A stretch of 64,000 nt of DNA from Sphingopyxis sp. Root154 (GTDB lineage Bacteria; Pseudomonadota; Alphaproteobacteria; Sphingomonadales; Sphingomonadaceae). The stretch is from positions 1,860,867 to 1,924,866 of the forward strand of contig NZ_LMGI01000002.1 of the NCBI RefSeq assembly GCF_001427105.1. Direction: 5' to 3'. A program made the position numbers and the translations under genes. Shown here in pieces: positions 15,963-25,310 of this stretch (within the stretch, counting starts at the first letter, position 1; each line of letters begins with the position of its first letter). Under the pieces are notes generated by a model, which saw only the letters and a program-made list of their open reading frames with translations, was not told the DNA's origin and did not search any database.

Positions 15963-17801
15963 TCAAGCCGCGAGCGCGGCGGGGGCGCGGTCGAGCGGCG
16001 CGCACGCCGCTTCGAGCCAGGCCAGATCGTCGCCGGTCATTCCATGCGCGAGCTTTTCGAATACTTCGGCATGATAGGCGTCGAGCCAGTCGGCTTCGGC
16101 ACCCGACAGCAGCGCGGCATCGACGAGGTTCTGCGCGATCGGGGCGAAGGTGATCGTTTCGAACCCCAGCATATCCTCCTCGGCGCCGTCGATGCTTTGC
16201 GGCACCACGATCACCAGATTCTCGATGCGGATGCCGAAGGCGCCCGCCTTGTAATAGCCAGGCTCGTTCGAGAGGATCATACCCGCGTGGAGCGCCTCCT
16301 CGGTCCCCGCTTGCCCGCCCGACGGCTTGGCGATGCGCTGCGGCCCTTCGTGGACCGCCAGATAAGCGCCGACGCCGTGGCCGGTGCCATGCGCATAGTC
16401 GACCCCGTCGGCCCACAGATATTGACGCGCGAGGATGTCGAGCTGGCTGCCGCGCGTGCCCTTGGGGAAGCGCGCGGTCGCGAGCGCGATATGCCCCTTG
16501 AGCACCTGCGTGAAACGACGGCGCATTTCGGCGGTGGGCGCGCCGATCGCGATCGTGCGCGTGATGTCGGTCGTGCCGTCGGCGTACTGCCCGCCCGAAT
16601 CGACGAGATAGAGCGTGCCGGTCTCGATCGCGCGGTTCGTCGTCTCATCGACCTTGTAATGCGGCAGCGCGCCGTTCGGGCCAGCGGCCGAGATGGTGTC
16701 GAAACTCAGATCGACCAGCGCGCCATTTGCATCGCGAAATTCGCGCAGCTTCGCCGCGGCGCCGAGTTCGTCGAGCCCGCCCTGCGGCGCGACATCCTCC
16801 ATCCACTGCAGGAAGCGCGACACCGCAACGCCGTCGCGGACGTGCGCGGCGCGCGTGCCACCCAGTTCGGTGTCGTTCTTGATCGCCTTGGGCAGCACCG
16901 CGGGGTCGCGGTGGCGTTCGATCTTCGCGCCCGCGGCTTCGAGCGCGGTGAAGATCGCCGCGACTGCGCGGTCGGGGTCAACCGCGACCTTCTTGTCCTT
17001 GAGATCGGCGAGTGCAGTCTCGAACGCATCGCGATCATGGATCCGCACGCTGTTGCCGAGATGCGCGCGCACCGCGTCGGTGACCTTCTCCGGCGCGATG
17101 AACAGGTCGGCGGTCGCGTCGGCATGGAGCAACGCGAAGGCGAGCCCGACCGGCGTGTGGCTGACGTCCGATCCGCGGATGTTGAAAGTCCACGCGACTG
17201 AATCGAGCGCGGTCATCACCGTCGTGTCGAGGTCCTTGGCCTTCAGCCAGTCGGCGATCACGGCGCGCTTGTCGGTCGCCGCCTGCCCGGCGAGTTTGGT
17301 GTCATAGACCGAGACCGCAGCGGCGCTCGGCGCCGGCTGATCGTCCCACGCGGCGTCGAGCGGGTTGACGTCGACCGCGACGAGCTGCGCGCCCTTGTCG
17401 GCGAGCGCCTTGCCCAGACCACGCGCCCAGTCGATGCCGTGGAGCCAGGGGTCGAAGCCGATTTTCTGCCCCGCGCTGACGTTCGCGCCCAGCCATTCGG
17501 CGACACTCGACTGCGGCACGCCGACATAGTCGAACAGCGATCCATCGACCTGATCGCGGACCTGCACCGTATAGCGCCCGTCGACGAACACCGCCGCCTT
17601 TGCGGGCAGCACCGCCGCGGTGCCGGCCGAACCGCCGAAGCCCGTCAGCCACGCCATGCGCTGCGCATAGTCGCCGACATATTCGCTCATATGCTCGTCG
17701 CTGATCGGCACGACGAAGCCGTCGAGGCCGCGCGCGGAAAGTTGGGCGCGGACGCGGGCGAGGCGCTCGGCATATACCGATTGGGGGACGGGGCTGGACA
17801 T
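15963..17801 (-). CDS. pepP: Aminopeptidase P (Xaa-Pro aminopeptidase, M24B)
   Basis: Removes N-terminal residues preceding proline, in the cytoplasm. The 612-residue protein has two creatinase-like N-terminal domains and a pita-bread M24 domain from about residue 310. Metal ligands are visible in VDSGGQYADGTTDITRT (two Asp), HGTGHGVGAYLAVHEG (His), ILSNEPGYY (Glu) and IRIENLVIV (Glu). The start is the ATG at 17801 (SSPVPQSVYAERLA); an open reading frame extends 77 codons further but across the divergent gene's promoter. It pairs with the divergent exported prolyl-type peptidase. Confidence 0.95.
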   Translation of the reverse strand: MSSPVPQSVYAERLARVRAQLSARGLDGFVVPISDEHMSEYVGDYAQRMAWLTGFGGSAGTAAVLPAKAAVFVDGRYTVQVRDQVDGSLFDYVGVPQSSVAEWLGANVSAGQKIGFDPWLHGIDWARGLGKALADKGAQLVAVDVNPLDAAWDDQPAPSAAAVSVYDTKLAGQAATDKRAVIADWLKAKDLDTTVMTALDSVAWTFNIRGSDVSHTPVGLAFALLHADATADLFIAPEKVTDAVRAHLGNSVRIHDRDAFETALADLKDKKVAVDPDRAVAAIFTALEAAGAKIERHRDPAVLPKAIKNDTELGGTRAAHVRDGVAVSRFLQWMEDVAPQGGLDELGAAAKLREFRDANGALVDLSFDTISAAGPNGALPHYKVDETTNRAIETGTLYLVDSGGQYADGTTDITRTIAIGAPTAEMRRRFTQVLKGHIALATARFPKGTRGSQLDILARQYLWADGVDYAHGTGHGVGAYLAVHEGPQRIAKPSGGQAGTEEALHAGMILSNEPGYYKAGAFGIRIENLVIVVPQSIDGAEEDMLGFETITFAPIAQNLVDAALLSGAEADWLDAYHAEVFEKLAHGMTGDDLAWLEAACAPLDRAPAALAA

Positions 17802-17868
17802 CAGACGTTCCTTATTCCTACATCGCAGCGATCCCGCCCAATCGGGCGACACCGCGGGGGATTTTTCG

Positions 17869-20031
17869 ATGCGCGCTATTTGGATGTTTCTGGCAGCAAT
17901 TGCCACCCCGCTTGTCGCATCGCCTGCCCTGTTCGCCAAAGAGAAAGATGCCGCATTGACCAGCCCGACCCCTGCCCTGCCCGCCGCCCCGGTCGCGGAA
18001 AAGCGCCCGCACGAAGTGACGCTGCACGGCAAAGAACTCTCCGACCCGTATCACTGGCTGAAGGACGAGAGCTATCCGACGATCGATGACAAGGATGTGC
18101 TCGACTATGTGAAGGCCGAGAATGCCTATTTCGACGCCGCGATGAAACCGCACGCCGCGCTCGTCGAAACGCTGTTCCAGGAAATGAAGGGCCGGATCAA
18201 GGAAGCCGATTCGAGCGTGCCGCAGAAGGACGGCGACTGGGTCTATTGGGTCGAATATGAAGAGGGCGCCGAATATAAGAAATGGTATCGTAAACCCGTC
18301 ACAGGCGGCGACGCGATCCTGATCCTCGACGAGGTCGCGATGGCCGCGGGCAAGGAATATTTCCGCCTGTCGGACGTGTCGGTGTCGCCCGACGGCAAGC
18401 TGATGGCCTATGCCGTCGACGACAATGGCTCCGAACGCTTCGAGGTGCGCTTCAAGAATCTGATGACGGGCGAGGCGCTGCCCGACGTCATCCCCGGCAC
18501 GCTGTCGTCGCTGGTGTGGACCGCGAAGAATGACGCGCTGCTCTATGGCCTCGCGAACGAGAATTGGCGCACCGACAATGTCCGGCTGCACAAGCTAGGC
18601 ACGCCGGTGAGCGCGGATAAATTGCTCTATAAGGAGGCCGACATCGGTTTCGGCGTCGGCATCGGCAAGACCGCCGCCGACAATTATATCGTGATCGCGA
18701 CGGGCGACAACGAAACGAGCGAGGTTTACCTGCTCCCCGCCGACAATCCCGAAGCGAAGATGCAGCTCGTGTCGGCGCGCAAGAAGGGCCGCGAGTATAG
18801 CGTCGATGAGCGCAACGGGACGCTCTACGTCTACACCAACGATGAGCATCCGAATTTCCGCGTCGCGACAGCGAGCGTCAAAAAGCCCGATGCGTGGAAA
18901 ACGCTGATCCCCGGATCGGATGCGAGCTACATCACCGGCCTCTCCGTCTTCCGCGACTATTTCGTGCTCGAAACGCGCGAGAAGGGCGTCGATCAGGTCG
19001 ATGTCCGCCAATATGACGCCCCGCTGACCCCCGGCCGGATCCAGTTTCCCGAGGCCACTTATGTCGCGGGGCTCGGCGACAATCCCGAATATCATCAGGA
19101 CAAGCTGCGCCTCGATTATGAGTCGATGGTCACCCCCGACACGGTGTTCGATTATGATCTGACGAACGGCAAGCTCGAGACGCTGAAGGTGCAGGAAATC
19201 CCGTCCGGTTATAAACATGATGACTATGTAACCGAATTGGTAAATATGCCCTCGCGCGACGGCACCCCGGTTCCGGTGTCGCTCGTCTATAAGAAGGGCA
19301 CGCCGCGCGACGGCAGCGCACCGATGCACCTTTATGTCTATGGCTCTTACGGCTACCGCGTCCCGCCGGGTTTCTCGACGACGCGTTTGAGCCTCGTCGA
19401 TCGCGGGATGATCTATGCGATCGCGCATGTGCGCGGCGGCGACGACCTTGGCCGCGCATGGTATCTCGCGGGCAAGACGACCGAGCGCAAGAATACGTTC
19501 AATGACTTTATCGACGTCGCAAAGGGCCTGATCGCCGCCAAATATACGAGCGCGGGCAAGATTTCGATCGAGGGCCGCTCGGCGGGCGGACAGGTGATGG
19601 GCGCGGTCTATAATCAGGCGCCCGAGCTGTGGGGCGCGGTGCTCGCGGGCGTGCCCTTTGTCGACGTGATCAACACGATGGTCGACGAAACGCTGCCACT
19701 GACGCCGGGCGAATGGCCCGAATGGGGCAATCCGATCACCGACAAGGCGGCGTTCGACTATATGCTGTCGTACAGCCCGTACGACAATGTGACCCCGAAA
19801 GCCTATCCGCCGATGCTGGTGTCGGCGGGGCTCAACGACCCGCGCGTGACCTATTGGGAACCCGCCAAATGGGTGGCGAAGCTCCGTGCAACGCGGACCA
19901 ACGACGCGACCTTGCTCCTGCGCACTAACATGGGCGCGGGTCATGCCGGCAAGTCGGGACGCTGGGGCGCGCTGCGCGAGGATGCCGAGGAGTTCGCGTT
20001 CGTGCTGACGCAGCTGGGGGTGGAGAAGTAA
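17869..20031 (+). CDS. Exported S9 prolyl oligopeptidase / oligopeptidase B-like
   Basis: Serine peptidase of family S9A that cleaves short peptides. The 720-residue precursor has a signal peptide (hydrophobic core 4-20, cleavage near ALFA), a beta-propeller (about 85-420) and a C-terminal alpha/beta hydrolase domain. The triad is visible: Ser571 in GRSAGG, Asp657 in GLNDPR, His692 in GAGHAG. The general fold and the EGRSAGGQ motif match PtrB-type enzymes. Divergent from pepP with 67 bases between the starts. Periplasmic location is inferred from the leader. The 3' flank carries a large palindromic repeat. Confidence 0.93.
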   Translation: MRAIWMFLAAIATPLVASPALFAKEKDAALTSPTPALPAAPVAEKRPHEVTLHGKELSDPYHWLKDESYPTIDDKDVLDYVKAENAYFDAAMKPHAALVETLFQEMKGRIKEADSSVPQKDGDWVYWVEYEEGAEYKKWYRKPVTGGDAILILDEVAMAAGKEYFRLSDVSVSPDGKLMAYAVDDNGSERFEVRFKNLMTGEALPDVIPGTLSSLVWTAKNDALLYGLANENWRTDNVRLHKLGTPVSADKLLYKEADIGFGVGIGKTAADNYIVIATGDNETSEVYLLPADNPEAKMQLVSARKKGREYSVDERNGTLYVYTNDEHPNFRVATASVKKPDAWKTLIPGSDASYITGLSVFRDYFVLETREKGVDQVDVRQYDAPLTPGRIQFPEATYVAGLGDNPEYHQDKLRLDYESMVTPDTVFDYDLTNGKLETLKVQEIPSGYKHDDYVTELVNMPSRDGTPVPVSLVYKKGTPRDGSAPMHLYVYGSYGYRVPPGFSTTRLSLVDRGMIYAIAHVRGGDDLGRAWYLAGKTTERKNTFNDFIDVAKGLIAAKYTSAGKISIEGRSAGGQVMGAVYNQAPELWGAVLAGVPFVDVINTMVDETLPLTPGEWPEWGNPITDKAAFDYMLSYSPYDNVTPKAYPPMLVSAGLNDPRVTYWEPAKWVAKLRATRTNDATLLLRTNMGAGHAGKSGRWGALREDAEEFAFVLTQLGVEK

Positions 20032-20044
20032 TCCGCACAAACTT

Positions 20045-20117
20045 CGTCATTCCCGCGAAAACGGGAACCAAGCGGCAACGGTTGCTCGCTGGGTTCCCGT
20101 TTTCGCGGGGAATGACG
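20045..20117. repeat. Large palindromic repeat element (REP-like)
   Basis: Left arm 20045-20069 and right arm 20092-20117 are complementary over 25 bases with one extra G, around a 22-base loop. The arms begin and end GTCATTCC/GGAATGAC. It lies between convergent genes, where it may also act as a transcription barrier. Elements of this type are dispersed in sphingomonad and other alphaproteobacterial genomes. Confidence 0.8.
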
Positions 20118-20139
20118 ATATTTTGGATGGCGTAAACGC

Positions 20140-20481
20140 CTAGGCGTCCTTGCCCAATCGCTCCAGCCATGCCTTGGCCTGCTTGGGTTCTCCCGGAGCG
20201 GTCGGCGCGACCGGTCCACGAGACGCTTCGAATTCTTCGTGCAGGGCGAAAGGCTCCAATCCGAGCGACGTGCGCAACTGGTCTATTTCTTCGCCCCTGT
20301 CGCAGAGGTCGGTGACGACCGGTTCCCATTTGGCGCCGGCCGCGCGATCCTTAGTATGACCGAACAAACCCCATGACCCGGCAGCAGCCCTGCGCAATGC
20401 GTCTAGCAGCACGGCCTCATATTCGGCTTCCAGCTCGACCCGACGGGCGTCGAGGCGTTCAAGGCGATCCGCCCTGCTCAT
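20140..20481 (-). CDS. Uncharacterised coiled protein after the HAD gene
   Basis: A 113-residue acidic, mostly helical protein (RLERLDARRVELEAEYEAVLL then a SWGLFGHTKDRAAGAKWEPV block). No recognisable domain, signal or membrane segment. The ATG overlaps the HAD stop as TGATG, so the two are translationally coupled. The block GHTKDR is reminiscent of small alphaproteobacterial proteins of unknown function, but I make no functional call. Confidence 0.7.
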   Translation of the reverse strand: MSRADRLERLDARRVELEAEYEAVLLDALRRAAAGSWGLFGHTKDRAAGAKWEPVVTDLCDRGEEIDQLRTSLGLEPFALHEEFEASRGPVAPTAPGEPKQAKAWLERLGKDA

Positions 20482-21092
20482 CAAGCGGGCAAATATCCGC
20501 GCGCGATCAGTTCGGCCTCCAGCGTCGCCGCATCCTCGAACCGATGGGCCGCGATACCAACCGATTCGGCGCCTGCGACATTCGCCGCATTGTCGTCGAT
20601 GAACAGCGCCCCCGCGGGTTCGATACCGAATCGATCGATCGCGAGGCGGTAGATCGCGGGGTCTGGCTTCATCAGCTTCTCGGTGCCCGAAACGACGATA
20701 TCGCGGAAGCGGTCGAACACCGGCTGCGTCGGGCGGAAGCCTTCCCAGAATTCATGGCCGAAATTGGTAATCGCGAACAGCGGCACGCCCGCGACGTCGA
20801 GCCGCTCGACGAGTTCGAGACTGCCCGGCATCGGGCCGGGAATCGTCTCGTTGAAACGCGTCGCATAGGCGTCGATCAGTGGCGCATGACCCGGAAACTC
20901 GGCTTTCCGCTCGGGCACCATCTCGGCGAGCGGGCGGCCCGCGTCGTGCTGGAAATGCCACTGCGGCGTGACGATATTCGTCACAAACCATTCGAGCTCG
21001 TCCTTGTCGGCGATCAGCCTGGCGAAAAGATAGCGCAGGTCCCAATCGAAGAGGACGCGGCCGACGTCGAAGATCACACTCTGGCGAATCAT
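20481..21092 (-). CDS. HAD-IA family phosphatase (YihX-like)
   Basis: Small-molecule phosphatase of the haloacid dehalogenase superfamily. The 203-residue protein has nucleophile loop FDVGRVLFDWD (Asp9), ITNFGHEFW (motif II), KPDPAIYRLAI with the Lys of motif III, and FIDDNAANV (motif IV). The DVGRV opening is like the sugar-phosphatase subgroup YihX; the substrate is not resolvable. I chose the ATG after GGAGAG; a start five codons earlier is possible. It follows rpmJ by roughly 100 bases and is coupled to the next small gene. Confidence 0.87.
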   Translation of the reverse strand: MIRQSVIFDVGRVLFDWDLRYLFARLIADKDELEWFVTNIVTPQWHFQHDAGRPLAEMVPERKAEFPGHAPLIDAYATRFNETIPGPMPGSLELVERLDVAGVPLFAITNFGHEFWEGFRPTQPVFDRFRDIVVSGTEKLMKPDPAIYRLAIDRFGIEPAGALFIDDNAANVAGAESVGIAAHRFEDAATLEAELIARGYLPA

Positions 21093-21188
21093 ACGCTCTC
21101 CAGACACGCGAAAGCGCCGCCGGAAGCATCCGACGGCGTAACGCTGTTCATCAAAAACAAACGGGGCGAAACACCCCGCGCAGGGGCA

Positions 21189-21314
21189 TCAGCCCTGGCG
21201 CGCCTTGAAGCGGCGGTTGGTCTTGTTGATCACATAGGTGCGGCCACGGCGGCGAATAACGCGGTTATCCCGGTGGCGGTCCTTCAGCGACTTCAGGCTG
21301 TTGCGAATCTTCAT
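21189..21314 (-). CDS. rpmJ: 50S ribosomal protein L36, zinc-free type
   Basis: Too short for most gene finders: 41 residues, starting [18 protein letters not shown] and ending [10 protein letters not shown]. It lacks the C-x2-C...C-x4-H zinc ligands of the classic L36, so it is the C-minus form usual in alphaproteobacteria. It is a single gene, with roughly 170 bases to rpoN upstream (occupied by a repeat palindrome) and the HAD gene downstream. Confidence 0.95.
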   Translation of the reverse strand: MKIRNSLKSLKDRHRDNRVIRRRGRTYVINKTNRRFKARQG

Positions 21315-21404
21315 GATCTCTGTCCGTAAATCTTGGCGTGGTGACGCGAAGCGGCGCAACTATGGGGAAGCGGGCAAAAAGTCAACCGGCTGCCGTCCAT
21401 ATTT

Positions 21405-21477
21405 CGTCATCCAGGACTCGATCCGGTATCCACGGCAACCTCGACGTCATGGACCCCGGATCGAGTCCGGGGTGACG
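21405..21477. repeat. Second palindromic repeat element
   Basis: Left arm 21405-21426 and right arm 21456-21477 are complementary at 20 of 22 positions. Arms read GTCATCC...ACTCGATCCGG, the widespread alphaproteobacterial palindrome type and a different family from the element at 20.05 kb. It directly follows the rpoN stop and may help end transcription. Confidence 0.8.
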
Positions 21478-21485
21478 ATGTAAGA

Positions 21486-22952
21486 TTACCCCGCCAAAGC
21501 TTTCTGCCGCCGCCGCTGCACCGACGAGCCATAGCCCATCGCCTCGCGATATTTGACGACGGTGCGCCGCGCGATGTCGTGGCCCTCTCCCGACAGTCTC
21601 TGCGCGATCGTCTCGTCGGAGAGAATCGCCTTGCCATCCTCGGCCTCGATCATCGCCTTGATGCGGCTCTTGACCGCCTCGGCCGACACCGCGCCGTCGC
21701 CTTGCGTATCGGAAATGCCGCTCGAGAAGAAATATTTGAGTTCGAACAGCCCGCGCGCGCAGCTCAGATATTTGTTGCTGGTGACGCGGCTGACGGTCGA
21801 TTCGTGCATGCCGATTTCCTCGGCGACCTGACGCAAGGTCAGCGGGCGCATATGCGCGACGCCGTGGAGGAAAAAGCCCTCCTGCTGCTTCACGATCGCG
21901 CTCGCGACCTTGACGATCGTGCGCTGGCGCTGGTCGAGCGCGCGCACGAGCCAGTTCGCGCCCGCGAGCTGTTCGGATAGCCATGCCTTGCTTTTCGCCG
22001 CGGCGCCCTGTGCGAGCTCGGTATAATAGCGGCGGTTGACGAGCAGGCGCGGCAGGGTGCCGCTGTTGATCTCGACCGCCCAGCCTTGGGCGGTCTGGCG
22101 AATATAGAGGTCGGGGACGACCGCCGGCGCGCCGTCACCGCCGAATTTGAGGCCGGGTTTGGGGTCGTAACCGCGCAGCTCGCGAATCATGTCGGCGAGA
22201 TCCTCATCGTCGACGCCGCAGATGCGCTTCAGTTGCGGAAAGGCGCCCTTGGCGACGAGATCAAGGTGCGCGATCATCGTCGCCATCGCGGGATCGTAGC
22301 GGTCTGCCTCGCGCGCCTGGATCGCGATGCATTCGGCGAGGTCGCGCCCGCCGACGCCCGAGGGGTCGAAGCATTGGATGCCCGCAAGCACCTCCTCGAG
22401 CAGAGCGAGCGGGACACCGAGCTGTGCGGCGAGTTCGGCAAGATCGGCGCGCAGATAGCCCGCCTCGTCGATCAGCGCGACGAGCTGGCCCGCGACGATC
22501 GCCTCGATCCCGCTGAAATGTTCGCCGACCTGCGCGAGCAGATAGTCGTGGAGCGTACCCTCATGCTCGGCAAAGCTGTCGAAATCGATATCCTCGCCGC
22601 TCCCCGACAGCCCGACATTGTCGCTCGCGCTGTCGTGGTGGAAGCTTTCGGCGGCGAGATCGACGTCGAGGTCGTTCGCGGTGCCGCCGTCCGCCGCCAG
22701 CGCCTGATCGGCGTCGAGCGACGCGGCCTCGGCCGCCGATGCGTCGCCGCCGGGCACGCCATCCGGATCGCCCGCGCTGCCGTCATTATCGGCCGACGCC
22801 GTATCGAGCAGCGGATTGCCTTCGAGCGCCTCGGCCAGATAGGCTTCGAGTTCGAGATTCGACAGTGCCAGCAGCTTGATCGCTTGCTGCAGCTGCGGCG
22901 TCATCACCAGCGATTGTGACTGGCGGAGATCGAGGCGCGGACCCAACGCCAT
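21486..22952 (-). CDS. rpoN: RNA polymerase sigma-54 factor
   Basis: Directs RNA polymerase to -24/-12 promoters under enhancer-binding activators. The 488-residue protein has the Gln-rich region I (LDLRQSQSLVMTPQLQQAIK, 8-27), an unusually acidic Asp/Ala-rich region II (about 53-130), a core-binding region, and the RpoN box ARRTVVKYRE at 461-470. It lies 15 bases downstream of lptB, the usual order in proteobacteria. The hpf and ptsN genes that often follow are missing here. Confidence 0.97.
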   Translation of the reverse strand: MALGPRLDLRQSQSLVMTPQLQQAIKLLALSNLELEAYLAEALEGNPLLDTASADNDGSAGDPDGVPGGDASAAEAASLDADQALAADGGTANDLDVDLAAESFHHDSASDNVGLSGSGEDIDFDSFAEHEGTLHDYLLAQVGEHFSGIEAIVAGQLVALIDEAGYLRADLAELAAQLGVPLALLEEVLAGIQCFDPSGVGGRDLAECIAIQAREADRYDPAMATMIAHLDLVAKGAFPQLKRICGVDDEDLADMIRELRGYDPKPGLKFGGDGAPAVVPDLYIRQTAQGWAVEINSGTLPRLLVNRRYYTELAQGAAAKSKAWLSEQLAGANWLVRALDQRQRTIVKVASAIVKQQEGFFLHGVAHMRPLTLRQVAEEIGMHESTVSRVTSNKYLSCARGLFELKYFFSSGISDTQGDGAVSAEAVKSRIKAMIEAEDGKAILSDETIAQRLSGEGHDIARRTVVKYREAMGYGSSVQRRRQKALAG

Positions 22953-22967
22953 CAGCGTATCATCACA

Positions 22968-23783
22968 TTACAAAGAGAAGCCCTCGCCGAGATAGAGGCG
23001 ACGCACCTCGGGGTCGGCGACGAGCTCTTCCGGGGAGCCGGCAAGCAGTACCTTGCCGTCGTAGATGATGCAGGCGCGGTCGACGAGGTCGAGCGTCTCG
23101 CGCACATTATGGTCGGTGATCAGCACGCCGATGCCACGCGTCTTGAGGTCCACGACCAGATCGCGAATGTCGCTTATCGACAAGGGATCGATGCCCGCAA
23201 AAGGCTCGTCGAGCAGCATGATCGACGGGTTCGCCGCGAGCGCGCGCGCGATTTCGGCGCGGCGCCGTTCGCCACCCGACAGCGCCATCGCCGCCGAATC
23301 GCGAAGGCGCGTGAGGCCGAATTCGTCGAGTAATTCTTCCATGCGCCGCTCGCGGGCGATCTTGTCGGGCTCGCTGAGTTCGAGCACCGCGCCGATATTC
23401 TGTTCGACCGTCATGCCGCGAAAGATCGAGGTTTCCTGGGGGAGATAGCCGAGCCCGAGGATCGCGCGGCGATACATCGGCAGCGCGGTGATGTCGGCGC
23501 CGTCGAGCATGATGCGCCCGGCGTCGGGTTTCACCAGCCCCATGATCGAATAGAAGCAGGTCGTCTTGCCCGCGCCATTGGGACCGAGCAGGCCGACGAC
23601 TTCGCCCTTGCCGACCGACAGCGACACGTCGGAGAGGACGGTGCGCTTGTCATAGCTTTTGGCGATCGAAATGACCGCCAGGCCATTGCCGGCCGCTGCT
23701 TCCTCGCGGACATGCGCCTTATGCTCGGTGACGCCATGATCGCTTTCGGTCAGCGTGCCCGCATTGGATTCGTCGTCGGTCAT
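22968..23783 (-). CDS. lptB: LPS transport ABC ATPase LptB
   Basis: ATPase of the LptB2FGC complex that extracts lipopolysaccharide from the inner membrane. The 271 residues carry Walker A GPNGAGKTT, the Q-loop YLPQET, signature LSGGERRR and Walker B LLDEPFAGID. About 35 extra N-terminal residues, polar and poorly ordered, precede the usual start. lptA and lptC are not upstream; pgmG is. rpoN follows by 15 bases. Confidence 0.95.
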   Translation of the reverse strand: MTDDESNAGTLTESDHGVTEHKAHVREEAAAGNGLAVISIAKSYDKRTVLSDVSLSVGKGEVVGLLGPNGAGKTTCFYSIMGLVKPDAGRIMLDGADITALPMYRRAILGLGYLPQETSIFRGMTVEQNIGAVLELSEPDKIARERRMEELLDEFGLTRLRDSAAMALSGGERRRAEIARALAANPSIMLLDEPFAGIDPLSISDIRDLVVDLKTRGIGVLITDHNVRETLDLVDRACIIYDGKVLLAGSPEELVADPEVRRLYLGEGFSL

Positions 23784-23900
23784 AGGTCGGTCGGTTCCAG
23801 TTCTAGCCCCATGAGCGCGTTACCCCAGCGACGCGGCGAACGTCAATCTGGCAAGATTTTTGCAGGGCTGCCCCTCCCCGGAAGGAAGGGGGGCTAAAGA

Positions 23901-25283
23901 CTAGTGTGCGGCCTGCGGCCCGCGCACGATCCCCGACAAAGCGAGCTGTTCGTCGATCGCGGCGAGCAGGCGCGTCAGCGCCGCCTCGTCCTTCGCCTCA
24001 GCGCGGGCGACGAGCACATCCTGCGTGTTCGAGGCGCGGAGCAGCCACCAGCCGTCGTCGGTGAGGACACGCGCGCCGTCGGTGCGGTCGACCTGCGCGC
24101 CCGACGCGCCGAGCCGATCGAGGACTTCATCCACAATGGCGAATTTGCGGCTCTCGTCGACCTGGAAGCGCATTTCGGGGGTGTTGACCATCGGCGCCAT
24201 GTCACCGCGCAGCTGCGTGACGCTCCGCCCAAGCTTCGTCGCCGCCTCGATCAGCCGGATCGCGGCGTAGGGCGCGTCGTCATAGCCATAATAGCGATCG
24301 GCGAAGAAGATATGCCCGCTCATCTCGCCCGCCAGCGGACTGCCGGTTTCCTTCATCTTCGCCTTGATCAGACTGTGTCCTGTCTTCCACATCAGCGGCT
24401 TGCCGCCGAGTTCGGCGACGCGGTCGAACAAGGCCTGGCTCGCCTTCACATCGGCGATGATCGTCGCGCCCGGCAGGTCTTCAAGCAGCGCCGCGGCATA
24501 GATTTGCAGCAGCTGGTCGCCCCAGATCACGCGGCCTTCGCCGTCGATCGCGCCGATGCGGTCGCCGTCTCCATCGAAAGCGACGCCGAAATCGAGGCTC
24601 TTCTCCGCGACGAGTTTGCGCAGATCGGCGAGATTCTTCTCTTCGGTCGGATCGGGATGGTGGTTCGGAAAATGGCCGTCGATGTCGGTAAACAGCAAGT
24701 GATGCTCACCCGGAAGGCGCGCGGTGAGTTTCTCGATGACGGTGCCCGCGGCACCGTTTCCGGCGTCCCAGCCGATGCGGAAGGCGCCGCCCGCGAAACC
24801 CTCGACCAGCCGGTCGACATAGGCGTCGATGATATCGATGCTCTGCGACGTGCCTTCGCCCGCCTCCCAGTCGCCCGCGGCGGCCATTTCGCCGATGCCC
24901 AGGATATCGGCGCCATAGAAGGGACGCCCCTGCATCACAAATTTGAAGCCATTATAGTCGGGGGGGTTGTGGCTGCCGGTTATCTGTATGCCGCCCTCCA
25001 CATCCTCGGTTGACGCCGCATAATAGAGCATTGGTGTCGGACCGAGCCCGACGTTGAGCGCGTCAACGCCCGCATCGTTGATCCCGGCGATCAGCGCGTC
25101 GGCAAGCATCGGCGACGACAGGCGACCGTCATAGCCGACGGCAACGCGCTTGCCGCCGGCGCGACGAACGAGCGTCGCGAAGCTGCGGCCGATGGCATAG
25201 GCGTCCTTGTCGGACAGCGTGTCGCCGACGACCCCGCGGATGTCATATTCGCGGAGCATCGTCGGATGGAAATTATGCGTCAT
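23901..25283 (-). CDS. pgmG: Phosphoglucomutase/phosphomannomutase
   Basis: Interconverts hexose 1- and 6-phosphates for exopolysaccharide, LPS and nucleotide sugar supply. The 460-residue protein has all four alpha-D-phosphohexomutase domains: the phosphoserine loop TGSHNPP (Ser104), the metal loop DGDGDR, the sugar-binding GEMSGH and a C-terminal phosphate-binding loop RASNT. It begins [13 protein letters not shown], the PMM/PGM subgroup of AlgC and sphingomonad PgmG. The mipZ gene lies 27 bases upstream on the same strand. Confidence 0.93.
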   Translation of the reverse strand: MTHNFHPTMLREYDIRGVVGDTLSDKDAYAIGRSFATLVRRAGGKRVAVGYDGRLSSPMLADALIAGINDAGVDALNVGLGPTPMLYYAASTEDVEGGIQITGSHNPPDYNGFKFVMQGRPFYGADILGIGEMAAAGDWEAGEGTSQSIDIIDAYVDRLVEGFAGGAFRIGWDAGNGAAGTVIEKLTARLPGEHHLLFTDIDGHFPNHHPDPTEEKNLADLRKLVAEKSLDFGVAFDGDGDRIGAIDGEGRVIWGDQLLQIYAAALLEDLPGATIIADVKASQALFDRVAELGGKPLMWKTGHSLIKAKMKETGSPLAGEMSGHIFFADRYYGYDDAPYAAIRLIEAATKLGRSVTQLRGDMAPMVNTPEMRFQVDESRKFAIVDEVLDRLGASGAQVDRTDGARVLTDDGWWLLRASNTQDVLVARAEAKDEAALTRLLAAIDEQLALSGIVRGPQAAH

Positions 25284-25310
25284 CTTTGATCCTCTTGGGG
25301 GAGAGAAGGG

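Noticed and set aside
23870..23900. Terminator between pgmG and lptB
   Set aside because: The GCCCC/GGGGC pairing is short with a long loop and no T run.
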